Origin: Syngnathus acus
Taxonomy: Eukaryota > Chordata > Actinopteri > Syngnathiformes > Syngnathidae
Direction: 5' to 3'
Length of the DNA: 64,000 nucleotides
Assembly: GCF_901709675.1 (NCBI RefSeq)
Contig: NC_051102.1
Span: 9,867,412 to 9,931,411, forward strand
Position 1 is the first letter of the stretch, and each line of letters opens with the position of its first letter. The notes under the pieces were generated by a model. It worked only from the letters and a program-made list of their open reading frames with translations, ran no database searches and was not told where the DNA came from. Shown here in pieces: positions 25,952 to 39,500 of this stretch. The translations under genes were made by a program, and so were the position numbers.

Positions 25952-27286
25952 CGTGAGGAGGGCGGAGGTGAGCGAGGGATGCCCACTTTTTAGCTCAAAT
26001 ACTCGGGGTCCAGGTCCTCACCTGAGATTTGATTTCAACTCGCCAAATCGTGAAATGTTGCCTCTAATGGAGACGAAGCGTGATTTCAATCAAGGCACAA
26101 CAGAGTTCAGTCGGGTCATGTCAGCGGCGTCTCCCTCGGTGTGCCTTTCCGCCTCAGACGCGTCACTCGAGGAGAAAGTTGCCCCGTCAACGAACCCCGC
26201 TCTCGAGAGGGAAACCCGTTCCGGAAGCGAACCATTTTCATCGAGCGCTAAGCGTTATTATTTACATAAATATGAAACACGACTTAATTTGCGCACAGGT
26301 GGGGGGGGTTGAGATAAGTGACGTTTATCGATTAACCCAAGTGTTGTTTTCGGTTGATATCGCGAGACTTGGTTTGTCTTAAATTGGAACATTCGTAGTC
26401 ACGTGGCGTACACAGTGGATAATAATAGCAAAATATTTTGATTACTAATTACAACAAAAACGCATCATGTAAATTATGGTTTAAAAAATATATTGTAGCT
26501 CCAAAAATGGTTCAAATCTCGTGACTACCGATGGTAAACTTTAGCATGTCAATTGGGTTTTCCCATTAAATTATATCCATATTGAATGTTCATCAGTGTT
26601 TTCTTTTACTATTTATTTATTTATTGGGCATTTCCACTCATTTCAATGGGCAAAGATAATGTGACATAGCAGTGTTTTTTGTGGTACAAGCTCGCGGGGT
26701 CACGAAAAAAGTGCATTCTTCTTTTAATCTTTTGCTGCTTTTAGGTGCAGCCAAAAGGATAGAAGCGCAGTAATCATATTTCTCACTTTCCAGCGGGATT
26801 TCACGCCTCTTGTCATGAAGTTATTTAACATGACATGACTGCGGGGAAAATACAGGTGTTAATGAGGTAGGAGTCCATTAGGAACACTTGCCTCGGAACA
26901 CGTGAGGGTGTTTAATGACTAGTTCATTTATTATTAGCATTTGACAATGAAAGAGCACCACAGAAGGATCACACGTCACCGACGGTCTCATTAGTTTATT
27001 GCTGAATACGAGACAACGGTGGCGTGTTTAGCATTTGGTCGTGTGCATACAGAATCTAGCAAAAGGTTGACTACAACTGAGATATTTTGTGTGATTATGT
27101 GTGTACAGTAGCAATTTATTGTGTCCGAGACGAGAAAAAGAACAGAAATGGAAGCTAAAAACATTGTTTCAAACTAACTAGCTTACCAAATCATGACATA
27201 TAAAAGGCACTTTTAAGAGCTATGAGTGCAGAGCCAGTGAACATCTTCATATTTGTTTGTGCGTTTTGTTTTCAGCGAGGGTCTTA
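25952..27286. other. Spacer between pde1c 5' end and vim 3' end
   Basis: Contains the probable upstream region of the distal pde1c exon, a family A fragment at 26630-26668 and the vim 3' untranslated region. No separate gene was seen. Confidence 0.5.
27115..27120 (-). terminator. vim: Possible vim polyadenylation signal
   Basis: TTTATT on the plus strand reads AATAAA on the gene strand, 167 nt after the stop. A second copy lies at 26995-27000. Confidence 0.45.
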
Positions 27287-30200
27287 TTACTCCAGGTCAT
27301 CGTGGTTCTGGGTCGACTCGTTGATCACCTTCACGGAGGACGCATCAGAATCAATGTGAAGCTTCATTTAAAAAGCATTACGGGTCTCGTACCTGACCGT
27401 CTCTGGTCTCGATGGTCTTGATGAAAACCTTCTTGGTGGTTGAGGTTTCCACTTGAGGTTTGTAGTCAATCATGGTTTCTGTGAAAATTGCAATATCAAT
27501 CAAAGTCGTGTTAGTGGTGTACAAATGTGTCAACTTACCTCTCAGGTTGAGAGAGGAGAGGTTCGGCATTGGGGTGGAGATTCTGGAAATAAGGAAAACG
27601 AGAAAATACTCAATTAGTGGGCAAAAATACACAAATATTCAATAACATCAGATATAAAAATGGGAAGGAAAAAAACCCACACAATGGCGTGAATGGTTAC
27701 CTGCTTTCCTCTCCTTCCAGCAGCTTCCTGTAGGTGGCGATCTCGATGTCCAGGGCCATCTTGACGTTGAGGAGGTCCTGGTACTCCCGCAGGTGGCGAG
27801 CCATCTCATCCTTCATGTTATGAATATCATCCTCCAGGCGAGCCACCGTCTCTTGATAGCCCGCCGTCTCGGCTGAGAAATTGTCCTCTATCTCTCGCAT
27901 CTGCCGCTCCAGCGACTCGTTCTGGGGAGGAACCGACAAGCGTTGCAGCCTCCGTCGTAAGCTTGACGGTAAGCAATCGAAGGCTACTCACGGTCCCCTT
28001 GAGAGCATCAGCCTCACAGGTGACAGCCTGAACCTGGCGTCTGTAGTCGTTGGCCTCCTGCTTGGCCAGCCTCAGAGCTTCATTGTTGCGAACGGCCGCT
28101 TCAGTGAGGTCAGCAAACTATAATCATGAAATTTCTTGCCACAAACTTGCCTTTGAACTTTGTGAGCGTGAGTCGTTTAAACTGCAGTACTCTCTTTCTC
28201 ATACAGGGGGCAGTAAACTATCATTTCTGTCCATTATTGATACCGCCAGAAGCATGACATTAAATCAGAAATGTTTAAATGTCAAAAAAGTTCAAACAAA
28301 ATATAGAGGAGGCTGATTTTTGGGCATCAAAATATTCCAGCTCAATCCAAACCTTGGATTTGTACCACTCCTCAGACTCCTGGATGTTTTTGGAAGCCAG
28401 GTTCTCATACTGCAGGCGGACGTCCCTCAGAGCGGCCGTCAGGTCCGGCTTGGCCACGTCCATGTCCACCTGCACATGCTGCTGCATGTGGATCTGGTTC
28501 TGCAGCTCCACTATTTCCTGTCACAAAAAAGCCAGAGATGTGCTCAAGTCTCATTCAAAGTATCTTGTATTGATTTGACCCCTCAGCAGATACACAATAG
28601 ATCCCTTTATAGTATATGAGCATCATTTCCTCAGTAGTCACAGAAAAAAGAGGCTTACCTCATCATGCAGCTTCTTGAGGAAGTCGATTTCCTCCTGGAG
28701 GGATTCCACCTTCCTCTCTAGGTCCAGTCTGGCGAGGGCAGCGTTGTCCACATCCTGCACCATGACGCCCACAAACTAACTTAGTAAGCGGACTTTTGAA
28801 GGTGACGTGAATTATAAATTGCATCTTTGCTGACACTGGTGAAAAAAAACAACTCTTGTGGATACCACACTGGATGCTTTTCAGCCTCCTCTACGCTACT
28901 ATGCCCGAAAAGTGTGGTGACCTTAATCCCACTTGTTTGTTTGTTTATTCGGGCAAACCTGTGATCGCTTAATTTAGCAGCCTTGCGTGTCTCACCTGAG
29001 AATAAAAACATGACATTGTCCATTATAAATTAGTGTTTGTTTCAGAGTTTTGGTGACGCCACACTGCTAAGCTTTGTCCTTCCAACATTGGCAGGTCGTC
29101 AAATGAGGTATCAGCAAATGGAGCAGCTTTGCCCGCCCGGCGCTAATACCACAAACAAAGCGCACTATTCAGCCCGGGTATCCTAAACGGGCCGGGGGCT
29201 GGGAGGGTGACTGTCTGCCTGACTGAGCGGGCCAACGTGCAGACGGCGAATGCCTCATTGTTGGCATGTCACACCGAGTTCCTTCCTGCCATTCTTATAC
29301 AACATCGTATATGGGCTGCCCACGCAAGCAGCCGCTGCAGATGTTTGCCAGCGTTTTATATGGATCAACTACACCAAAATCATTTCCAAACTTCTTCTTA
29401 CAACCTGTACAACTCAACTGAAAAAAATTATTTTAAAGAGTAAAAGAAAACATAGTTGCATAAGTGTGCACACCCTCTTATCACTGGAGATGTGCCTGTA
29501 TTGCAGCTATTAGTTTCATAACAACTCAACTAAAAATATTTTTTTAAAGGGAGGTTAAAAAATATATAGTTGCATAAGTGTGCACACCCTCTTATCACTA
29601 GAGACGTGCCTGTACTGCAGCTGCTAGTTTCATGACTCATTGTCGTGATGCGTCGTTGGCTTGACATTAATCCCTTACATGTAATGACTGCCATTGCCAG
29701 GCGGACAGATCTCACGGTGGGCTTGCCCTCTCGCTCTGATAACCACATTGGGCCCACACTGTTGTTGCCCCAGACCGGCTCATTCAGCGTGACCAGTCAG
29801 ACTTAAAAAGATCGTCTCTCCTTGCAGGCCTGATTGAACATAACAGTCCCAGCCAAGCAACCAAGCATCCAACCGTGTCTTGTCCTAGCGAATCCTGCTC
29901 TCCGGCTTTTTGGGATCATGGCTACAATCCGCTGTTGTGCCACCACAGGGGGCACATTCCTGTCTAGCCAGGGAGAAAGGAGACACGCATAGACTCGAGT
30001 CCGTTTAATAGATCCGCATCACTTTTAAATCACCCGTCGTGTAATGGTTCTGTTTCTACGTTTACCTGACGGAAGCCATGCATGTTTGCCTCGGCCTCTT
30101 CCCTCAGGGACATCTCATCCTGCAACCTGGCATGAGAGATGATACATTAGGCAAGGAACTGGAACATGTCCAAGTCGCTTTCATTCGGTACACCTGCAAA

Positions 30201-31151
30201 ATCTAACGCCGGCTCACAAAGTTTTCTTGAAATGTGTTTTGGGGCTGAGGAGCAAACAAATGTGGAAAAAATATCAAGTTGCTCGGACTACAGAGTTTTG
30301 GGGCGTCATGTTGACACCACTAAAGTACTAATAATACATGAATATATACTTTTTAAATCCAGTATCTTACGTTAATGTACAGTTCAGTGTTTAACGTACA
30401 TAAATTTGCATTCATTCATCCAAATATTTATTTGTGTACAATTCCAGGGCACTTACATTGACACCTAAGCATAATTTAGTCTTTAGTCTTAAATTAACCA
30501 TAAACTTAACATTTTGGAACTTGGAGGAAAATCACTTGCACGAGGAAAAAGCACAAGGAGAACATGCCAAGAACATTTTTGAGGTGTAAAAAGTTTGTGA
30601 CCGTGTGAGTGAGCCTACTTGTCCCTGAGCCTCCCGATGTCATCGGCCAAGTTGTCCCGATGCACTTCCACCCGAGCCTTCTCGTTGCTCAGCTGGTCCA
30701 CCTGGCGCCTCAGCTCCCTCATCTGGTCCTCGTACAGGTCGCCGACTCGCGACGTGCCTTTGCCGCGGAGCTGCTCCAGCTCGGCGAGCAAGATCTTATT
30801 CTGCTGCTCCAGAAAGCGCACCTTGTCGATGTAGCTGGCGAAGCGGTCGTTGAGCGACTGCATCTGGACCTTCTCGCTGGTGCGGTTGGCGATGAACTCG
30901 CTGTTGATGGCGTCGGACAGCGAGAAGTCCAGCTGCTCCGACGCCAGCCGGGGCATGGCCGAGCTGCTGCTGCGCAGACGCTGCGTCTTGGTGGCGAAGA
31001 CCATGCCGCCGGGTGCTCCATAAGACGACACCCGGTTGGTGCGCATGGGAGCGGAATACTGGCGGCTGGAGTAGCTGCTTCTCACGGTTCTATCTCCGCC
31101 GAACATCTTCCTGTAGGAGGATTGAGGAGGTGCTGCTCTGAAAGTAGACAT
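27287..31151 (-). CDS. vim: Vimentin, type III intermediate filament protein (complete)
   Basis: Nine coding exons join in frame to 457 aa: 30619-31151, 30066-30126, 28659-28754, 28353-28517, 27992-28117, 27701-27921, 27539-27582, 27393-27478 and 27287-27328. The head (about 1-99) is Ser/Arg-rich and includes YRKMFGG. The rod opens with [19 protein letters not shown] (about 100-118) and closes with [15 protein letters not shown] (about 387-401). The tail carries the [10 protein letters not shown] motif and ends NHDDLE, as in vimentin; desmin and GFAP end differently. Only one cysteine is seen, C319, corresponding to the single rod cysteine of vimentin. Human vimentin is 466 aa, so the length is normal. 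It builds cytoplasmic filaments in mesenchymal cells, glia and lens. ATG 31151 is chosen over an in-frame ATG about 17 codons upstream because MST plus the YRxxFGG head is the family start. The other type III members are the main alternative. Last intron: acceptor at 27329. Confidence 0.93.
29411..29634. repeat. Tandem duplication of about 112 bp in vim intron 2
   Basis: Two adjacent copies (29411-29520 and 29523-29634) both contain AACTCAACT, TAGTTGCATAAGTGTGCACA and TGCAGCT-TAGTTTCAT with a few differences, so the duplication is not brand new. Confidence 0.85.
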
Positions 31152-31222
31152 GCTTGCTGGTCGATCCCCGGTGTATAAGCTGCGTGCAAGTCCTGACAGC
31201 ATCACCCAACTCGCGCGTGCGC

Positions 31223-31248
31223 ATTTATACTCTGCTCCTTATGCAAAT
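31223..31248 (-). promoter_or_regulatory. vim: vim core promoter: TATA box and octamer
   Basis: On the minus strand GTATAAATG lies at 31222-31230, about 75 nt before the ATG at 31151, giving a short 5' untranslated leader. ATGCAAAT, a perfect POU octamer on the plus strand, sits at 31241-31248 just upstream. Vimentin promoters in other vertebrates also carry a TATA box. Confidence 0.65.
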
Positions 31249-32990
31249 GAACGAGGCGGATGGAGCGGCAGTTGATGCGTCCAATCACGTTTTAGGTCCA
31301 ACATCAACAAGAACGTGGCCAGGCGTGTTTCTCCCGACCCTTGGTCAATTTATTAAGTCAATAACCTAGACTTGCTTTTTTATTTGTGCAAAGGAAGAAA
31401 AGCTTCGAATCATTGTGAATGACAGCTGCTGGTTTAGATGCTTTCCAATTTCTCCCCTGAGTCCATTTCCAAATCTGTTGCTAACCAAAACAGCAGCACC
31501 AAAGCTTGAAAACAGTCTCACTGATTAATTACAGTTTACGAGTTTGCATTTTCAGACACTTTTTTTTTTTTTTTTAGCAAAGCGTGTTCATTGTTGGTCT
31601 TCTATGAAAGTGGGTCACCACTTTGCAATAATTGGAAATAGTGAGTCACAGGGTGACAGCAATTAAGAACCATTCATCTTTTAAATATAAAGACAAAATG
31701 GTTACTGGATGTAGCAAAAGTTGTTAAAAATAAACAACGCAGAATCAAACATTTGCGCCCAGAGGCCTCAATGTGAGTAAATAGTGGCGCCCCTTTGCTG
31801 AAAGTGACAATGAACGTTCACATGATCAACTCACTTGGAGGCTGGGAGTGAGCGAGGAGGGGGGGGGGGGGGTGTAAAAAAAAAAAATTCCTGCTCCCAG
31901 GCCTCTTTATGAAGCAGCCAAGCAGGGATTGTGTATTGCTGACTTGTCAGCGAGCAGAATGCAGACAGTCGGCGCTAAGTATTGTTTGTCGGGCCCCCAC
32001 CGGTGTTTGCCGTTGTCACTGTTTGGGCCAAATAGTTTTCATTCCGCGCGGGAATGGATCACGGGTTCACCTCTGCCAAGGAGCTTGTTTTTGTGGACTG
32101 TTCAATCATCGCCCAATGGACAATCTGTTCCATTTGTGTCAGGATTTGGATTTCTGTCCAATACCATCTGGTCCTGTCCCGTTCTGTCCTGTCACAGATC
32201 AAATCTCTCATGTCAAATCTGCATGAAATTTCACTTTTTACTTCTCTTCTGCCGTATGACTTGAAAAACCACAATCCTTGAGGGCCTGCAAAAAGCCTGC
32301 TCTTTGTTGCATCTCCCATGATGGCTAATCTTGTGCACGGTCGTCATAGCGATCACCCCCCACATAGTTTAAACATAGAAAGAAGGGGCTTGCCCTGAGC
32401 ACTTTTAGAATGAGAGGAAGTCTAAATGTGAGGATATAAAAGGATGTCAATTCAAGAGCCGTGCCGCTCCACACAGTCGCTTTTATGGCACGGAATTCCT
32501 TTTTTTCATCTTTATACAGGAAGGTTTTTTTTTCGTCCATGTCGGAATGAAAACCGTATTCATTTTGAGCTTCTTTGCTCTACTTTTTGGGTCATAACAA
32601 CAATAGATGAATGAGGGCTTTTCACTAAATCACCATAGTGACAAACTAAAACCTTGGAAGGAATCCAAAATGGTCACTTTATAATGAACCCCAACTCTCT
32701 TTGTGAGTATGGGGGTGTGTGACGGAGGCGGAGCTTCGCACTCTCACTCTGGGTGGACTAATTTCCCAACCTTAGCATTAGCATTAGCACCAAACCCTCT
32801 CAATTGGTGCTCAAGTCAAATGTCAATCGCATGTGTCGGACAGCGTCAGGGAGCATCGGCCACCTTGAGCCGGTGACAACAACAGCTGACATCCCCAACG
32901 TGCCTTTCAGTTAAGTGTGAAGGCACTTTTTTTTTAGATGTACTTCATGTTTTTACATTTTCCTAAAGTAATTTCAACGAGTCGTACGGG

Positions 32991-33067
32991 ATAATAATAA
33001 TAATAATAATAATGATAATAATAATGATAATAATAATAATAATAATGATAATAATAATAATAATAAT
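32991..33067. repeat. Interrupted (ATA)n microsatellite
   Basis: About 25 trinucleotide units with scattered ATG substitutions, in the spacer between vim and rp1. Confidence 0.9.
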
Positions 33068-33223
33068 CAGGAATAAAAACAGACGCATGCCACATGTTCT
33101 GCAGCTACTAACCATGTGAAAGTCATAAAGTCCTCCGAGTTGCTGCAGGCACAAGCGAGTCGTCATTAAATCAATGCATGCACCCATTCTCGGTACTACT
33201 GCGGTCTTTAGAGTTACTCGTCT

Positions 33224-33229
33224 TTTATT
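33224..33229 (-). terminator. rp1: Possible rp1 polyadenylation signal
   Basis: AATAAA on the gene strand, about 350 nt after the rp1 stop codon. Confidence 0.45.
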
Positions 33230-33578
33230 CCAATATAAGAAATAAATACAAACTGAAAAATATCAGTCGGTACAAATAAAAAAATATTTTTATTTTTAAA
33301 TAATTGATTCCTTTCACAGTTTGTTTTAAATGTTCTGATAAACCACTGTTCACTCTGTTGTGCAGTGGAGAAAAAGGCAGTACAGTACAATGAAATTAGC
33401 AGCCTATAAAATATCCTGTATTGGCAGACAGTCAATTGAAAGAACATATAATGTGAGGTCATTTCATTTCTTCAAAGTGGTTCTTGTTTTGTTATGAAAT
33501 CCTTCAAGAAAGAATATTTTCTATTCTTGAGACGAATATCAAACTCTTACATTTTCAAAAATAAGTTTGTGTGACCAG

Positions 33579-36500
33579 TTATAGAATTTGGCAATATTGT
33601 CCGCACCTCAAACTCATTGCATCTGTGGAGTCTTGTGATTGATGCCTTGAGTTCCCTCGTGCTTCTACCCCGGTGGAGGACTCCCCTCCCTCGGGATACA
33701 CTTTTCCGTCTGCTATTTTAAACTCCACCGATGCAAAAGATGAAAGGCTGCCATTCTTGCTGGCCCACGTTTTGGAGGTGTCAACCACCGGCGCCACCCT
33801 GAAGCCCCTCCCTTTCACCCAGTTTGTTTCTTTGCTTTGGTCGCTATCGTTGTCCAGGAATGGGTCTGAGTCGCTTCCGTGTGGCATGGTGAAGTAGTTG
33901 CATCTTGGGGGTTGAGGCTTGGCAAGTTCTTCCAGTTCAGAGGAGGATATAGCCGCGAGGAGGGTGGTCTGGTTTATTTGGTGGTTCTGCGACTCCTCGC
34001 TGGAGTTCCTTGTGTCTTGGGAGGTGCTGTCCAAATCTCTGTACATGCCCTCAGAGATAGGTGGCGAATTTCTGATCAGGTGGTTTTCCTTGAGCAACCA
34101 TCGACCTTGGTCAATCAAGACCCCGTTGCTGGGTCCCGGATTCTGTTCTGTCTTCGGGGCTGGGTCGTTGTCCTCCTTTTTGAGACAAGACAAAGTTGCC
34201 CTTGAGCCTTTTGAGTCACCTGAAAAGGAATTGCCACCTTCGGAATGACTTGTGGATATCTTGGAGGTAGTCAACTCTAGATTAGCTCTTTTAATCGAGC
34301 CTTCATCTTCGTTACTCTCCGAAATGATGGCTACAGAGTCTGGGCTTTGATATCCACCGCTTTCCAAACTTTCTGGTCTGTAGTCTGATAAATCTGAGGT
34401 GATCGGGCTCTGGAGGCATCTGGAACCATAGCTACAAAGTCTTTGGCTCGTTGGGTTGAGTGTTTTCTTCATTTTTCCGATTTGAGTTCGATCCTGCTCG
34501 ATTCTAATGTTGCCGTGATTGTCGTACATAAATGTGAGCGAGGAGGACTGTAGGGCAGAGTTAACAAAGTCCAGGAGTTCTTGGGATATTTCCACCGGGT
34601 GGGTGAGATTGTTGCTTTGGTCCTGAGGAAAGATCCCTGCCTCATTTTCAAGAGCTGTGTTCTCCTCAAAGCGCTCATGCTCCAGTGATGATTCAGTGCC
34701 ATGTTCCTTGTTGAAATGATCTTTTTCCATCTGTGGGCTTGTACAAAAGGTCTCACTGGCTGGAAGGTTTGTGTTCTCCACTTCCTCTCCGGATTCTTCC
34801 TCAGGACACGTGTCCTCATCTAGTTTCTCTGTCTGTTCTGTTAGATTTTCTCGTTCTTCGTCCGAAACCTGGACTTCTGGATTTGGTTCTTGAAAGGATT
34901 TAAGGTCATCTTCACTCGCTTGTTCAGTTGGTGTCCCACTTGACTTCACTTCTTCAGATTCTTCCTTTGGAAAATTGCCTTCTTCAATCTCCTCCGGCTC
35001 AACTGTCTGCTCAATTTTTGGTTTCTTTTCTAGAGTAGGTTCTGGATTGGTAACGATACTTTCAACAATCCTTTCAATTTCATCATTGTCCTTTTCATCT
35101 TCTTCAATTTCTTCAATTCCCTCGTCATGGGGACTTGCGCTAGCCTCTATCTCCAGGTCGTCTTCGCTCTGTGCTTCAGCGGGTGTCTGGCCAGGCACGT
35201 CTACTCGGTCCATAAATGTTTCCTCTGGACTGGTTTCTCGAGTATCCTTCTCATTCTCCTCCTGCTTCTGCGGATCTACGTTTTCTGAAGTAGATTCAGG
35301 TATGTCTACAGCATCATTTTTTCCCTTGCTTCCTTCTTCTTCATCATCAATGTCAGGGAGACTTGCTTGACCTTCTACCTCTGGGTTTGGTTCTTGCCAA
35401 CATCCCAAGTCATCTTCACTTTCTGCTTCCCTTGTTGTACAACTTGGCTTTTCCACTTTGTCTGTAGATTCTTCTTCTGAAGTTGTTACCCTTGCATCCT
35501 CCATCTGTTGTATTTCATCTTCTTCCTCATCTGTAGTAGGTTCAGGTGTGTCCATATTATCATGAGCCGTATTGTTCGGGTCCTCACTTGAGACCTCTGT
35601 TGCTTCTTTTGTTGTTCCTTCTACCAATGGGTTTGGTTCTAAGGAACATCCTAATCTGTCTTTTTTTCCCATTTCAACTGGTGGTACTGTCTGTACAAAT
35701 TCTTCCGCTGGAAAAGTTTCTTGACTATCGTCCTCATCCTCTTCCAACATCTCTGTCTGTTTCTTCTCATCCATAATAGGTTCAAGTATGTCTCCATTGA
35801 GCTTTTCATTGTGGTCCTCGTCTAAGACCTCGGTTCCTTCCGCTTCCATCTTTTCCTCAATGTCATCTTCATCATCATCTTTAGATACTGCCTCCTCCTC
35901 TACATACTCCTCACTACCTTTCCGTTCCATCTCACCTTCATCCATTGCTTCTTTTGATTCCTCCATGTGATCTTCTGCATCCTTTATATTTCCTTCATTA
36001 ACTTGGTGCTCCCATGCTATTGGTTCTCTCCTGTCACGGCCTATTTTAGGATCAGGTTGATCTTCCATCTCTCCAGTCCATGATGAGCCATCGTTCTTAT
36101 CGTTTGTGTTTACATGAATGCAGGAATGATCACAGCATTGTTTTAAGTCGCTGTCTTGCGAAACCTTCTCATCTGCTGATTCTGAGGAATCGCTCTTAGG
36201 CTCGACAACAGTGCACTCTTCTTCAGGAGCCTGCTGAAGCGCTGATGAAATCTCCATCCTGAGGTCGTAGGGCAGCTCTTTTATTAGCTGATCAACAGTT
36301 GCATCCTGGACCCAAACGGAATCTCGGGTTTCTTGAAATTTGGGAATGAGTGATTCTGTCTGCAGCTTTTCCTTACAAGTTTGGAAATCCATCCAGTCTT
36401 TCATGAACTTGGGAGACACTCCACTGTGCAAATCAATCAGACTCGCCCGTTGCTCGTCCTGGTCTTCAATGGCAGAAATGTTCTGCAGGAACTTCAAGAG

Positions 36501-39500
36501 GAGCATGGCTTCAGAGGCATTTTCTGAATCAGTGCTTTCACCCCTTAGACCGTCTCTCAGAGCCGTTACCGACAAAAACGAAAGCAAGGCTGTGCAAGAG
36601 GTGCCAAATACTGAAGCCACCTCAGATGAAAAATTAAGTCGGCTCCTTGATTGGTCAGACGTAATTCGCATTGATTGAATTAACGAGCAAAGTTCCCGTG
36701 AGACTGATTTCAGCTTTTCTTTGGGGCTTGAAATATCCATTTGAGATTCATTGCTTGACCAAGTCTGCTGGTGGGCGGGTTCAACATCTGTCGGTTTCTG
36801 TTCTGTGGACCGGAGGGGGACCGAGAGACACGAACCCGTCGCGCTCAAAGTGTCAGAAGGAGTCTTCTGCTCATCTGCATGGGTCTGGGTTTCCTTCATT
36901 TCCTCCGTTTCTGAATCACAACCAATCTGAAATAAAACCTTTTTGGGCGGTTCTGGAACATCTGAGGTTACCATGTACACCACTGGATTCGAAATGACCT
37001 CCTCCAACCAGTTCTCAACATACTGTTGGATTTCAGAGTGGGACCGATTGAGAGAAATCTTTGAAACGTTTCGTTGATCCAAACGTGAGGATAACAGCCG
37101 GTTGTCAGTCGTGGGAATGGACTTGCCGCTTGTCTTTTTTCTTGACAACTTTTGGAGCTTTAAAAGATCTGACACATTCTTCTTCATAGGAGGCCTGACA
37201 GATGGGGTATCAACATTGTGGCCGTTATACCTAGCAGATGCTTTATTCATGTTTTGGTCCTTGGTTGAGGTTGGAAATAATGTTTCTGATGCCCTTCCAC
37301 GGGTACCTGGAGTATTTGTGTACGATTTTTCAACTCGCTTTGGGCTTAGTCCACGTTTATCTTTTTCTGTGGTAGCGAGGCTCTTTTTTCTAGCGTTAGC
37401 ATTGCCACCGTGGTTATCTGCTGATTTACGATTTCTCTCCATGAACCTTGACTTGGAGCTCTTTTTCGTCTCTATCTTTTTGGCTTCATTCTTTGACACC
37501 GAAGACGGTTTGTTTGTCACCTGGAGCGTTGGAGACATTGGCTCCGATGACAATGACAACATCTCCTCTTTCTGTCTTTGGAGTGAGTCAGCAGTAGGCT
37601 GCTGCAAGCTGAAGTCGATGTCAGTGCTGGATGAACAAATCCCTGAGGCTGTGGACTGGTGGCTTTGTGGCACTGGAGGGGAAGGATCTGCATCCGCATT
37701 TGGAAGGTAATTGTGACTCTCATAAATACGCATCACGGTCTCTCGAACCTCCAGCCCATCATTTTCTATCTTGAGTACTTCGGCTACTCCTGAGGATCTC
37801 AGGAATGAGGTGTTGTTCCCTTCCAGAAGAGTTTCCCGAGGCTTTGGGAGAAGTTGGCTACTGCTGCTATGTCTGATCCTACAGTATCCCTCCATTGTGT
37901 CTCCTTCAGTCATCCTCTCCAAATATGAATAATGGCCCAGGGTGTTCCCTTGGACGCCGGACTCTGTCAGCATCTTCACACTCTCAAAAGACTCTTCCCT
38001 CATTACACGATGAGGGCCTGGAGTTGGGGCACGTCTGAACCTTTTTTTTGCTTCCCCTACTTTTTGAAATCCAACCTCCTCTGCAGTAGCTGGAGGTTGG
38101 TTTTCCTCTTTTGCCTCATCTTCACATAAGTCAGAAGGTCCTTTGGCAACGTAGAAGTTTGAGTCAGGTGAGATGTTGCTTGTCTCTGTGACTGAGCCAC
38201 AAACATTTCTCCTCCTAAGGCTGGAGCGGCTAACTGTGGTACTCCAGTGAAGGATCTCCTCCTCCTTGATGGTAAGACGCACTTTCATCTCCACGGTCAT
38301 GCTGCCATCTTGGTTCACCCGGAAGGATTTCTCAATGTCGTCGTCCTGAGGTAAGATGCAAGCGTTGCGCTGGTGAGCCACTGTGGTGGATCCGCACGTC
38401 TTCAAGCACGCCGGGTCCACTTCGGGTGTTTGGGCGTGACTGTTCGCACTTCCCTTCCGAGAATTGTTTATCTGCTTGATGATATACTGCTCGGATGACA
38501 GAGAAAAATTCCTGGAGCATCTTCCACTGGATCTTTGGCTGTCTTTTGGGACAGAAATGTTATGATTAAGGCTATTTTTCATTATTGGGAAAAATGATAT
38601 CTTCATTACAAATGTGAAGCGTAAGATTTTGTTGAGAATGAGATTAGCCTGTGGCAACAGCAAGACATCCAGCGAGACTTATCTTTGAGGTGATTGCGTA
38701 ACACTTTAGCTATTAAACTCTTGAGTTTTTTTAGGACCGAGATGACCGACTGAACACTTACGAGCTTGATGCCGCTGCATGGACGGTTGCCCCGTTTCCA
38801 TGAACAATGCCTGGACGGTCTGGCTTGTCCTTTGGAAAGCGTGGTTGCTGAGCCGAAAGGGCTCATTGCCTGCCGCCACGAGGAATCCGGAGCACAAGAT
38901 CAGAGCAGCAAGACCTCCGATCTGCAAGGAACGGAAAGATGTTTGACCACACCAACACCAACAGTTATTTGGGGATTGTTCAGGAATCACAGATCTAGGA
39001 TAGCTGCTTCCGAATTCCTGTCAAAATATGAGCCCTGGAATTCAGCAACATCGAAATTCGTCAAGTACTCACTCTTCTTCCGTCGATAGAGTAGAGTTTG
39101 AGCACTGGAAATTGCAGAATCTGCGAGAGGTAATCCAGTAAAGCGTCAAAGGTGGGCGCCGTCCTTTTCTGCAGCACAATTGTGCGTTTCATGTCGGGAT
39201 CCTTGTTCTTGATGACCACCAGCCTCCTCGGCGTCCTGACAGCCACTCGCTCCGGAACCTTAGCCGGCCTGCCGCTGTTATCGTCACCCCTCCCCAGGGA
39301 ACCAAACTGGAGTCCCTGGCGCTTCCGCCGACCCGCGGTGAAGCCTCTGGCCATGTTCCAGGGCACCTGGCGCCGGTTGACCTCCTCTAAGTTCACCGGC
39401 TTTACTCTCTTCTGGTCGGAGCACAGGTAGGACCCGCCGTCCTGTAAATCGTCCAATCCTTTCACTTGGTGGGTCCCTCGGGGTGTAGTAATAGTTCGCA

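Larger units (their letters stand above)
31249..33578. other. Spacer between vim and rp1
   Basis: Holds a G15 run near 31858, repeated TTAGCA units near 32773, the (ATA)n microsatellite and the rp1 3' untranslated region. No coding exon was recognised. Confidence 0.5.

Noticed and set aside
30609-31178. 189-codon plus-strand ORF opposite vim exon 1
   Set aside because: Antisense shadow of the GC-rich head and rod exon.
31152-31202. Upstream in-frame ATG for vim
   Set aside because: The extra residues are unlike any vimentin head and leave almost no leader after the TATA box.
33673-37710. Several long plus-strand ORFs across rp1
   Set aside because: They are antisense shadows of the biased, Ser/Glu-rich rp1 exon.
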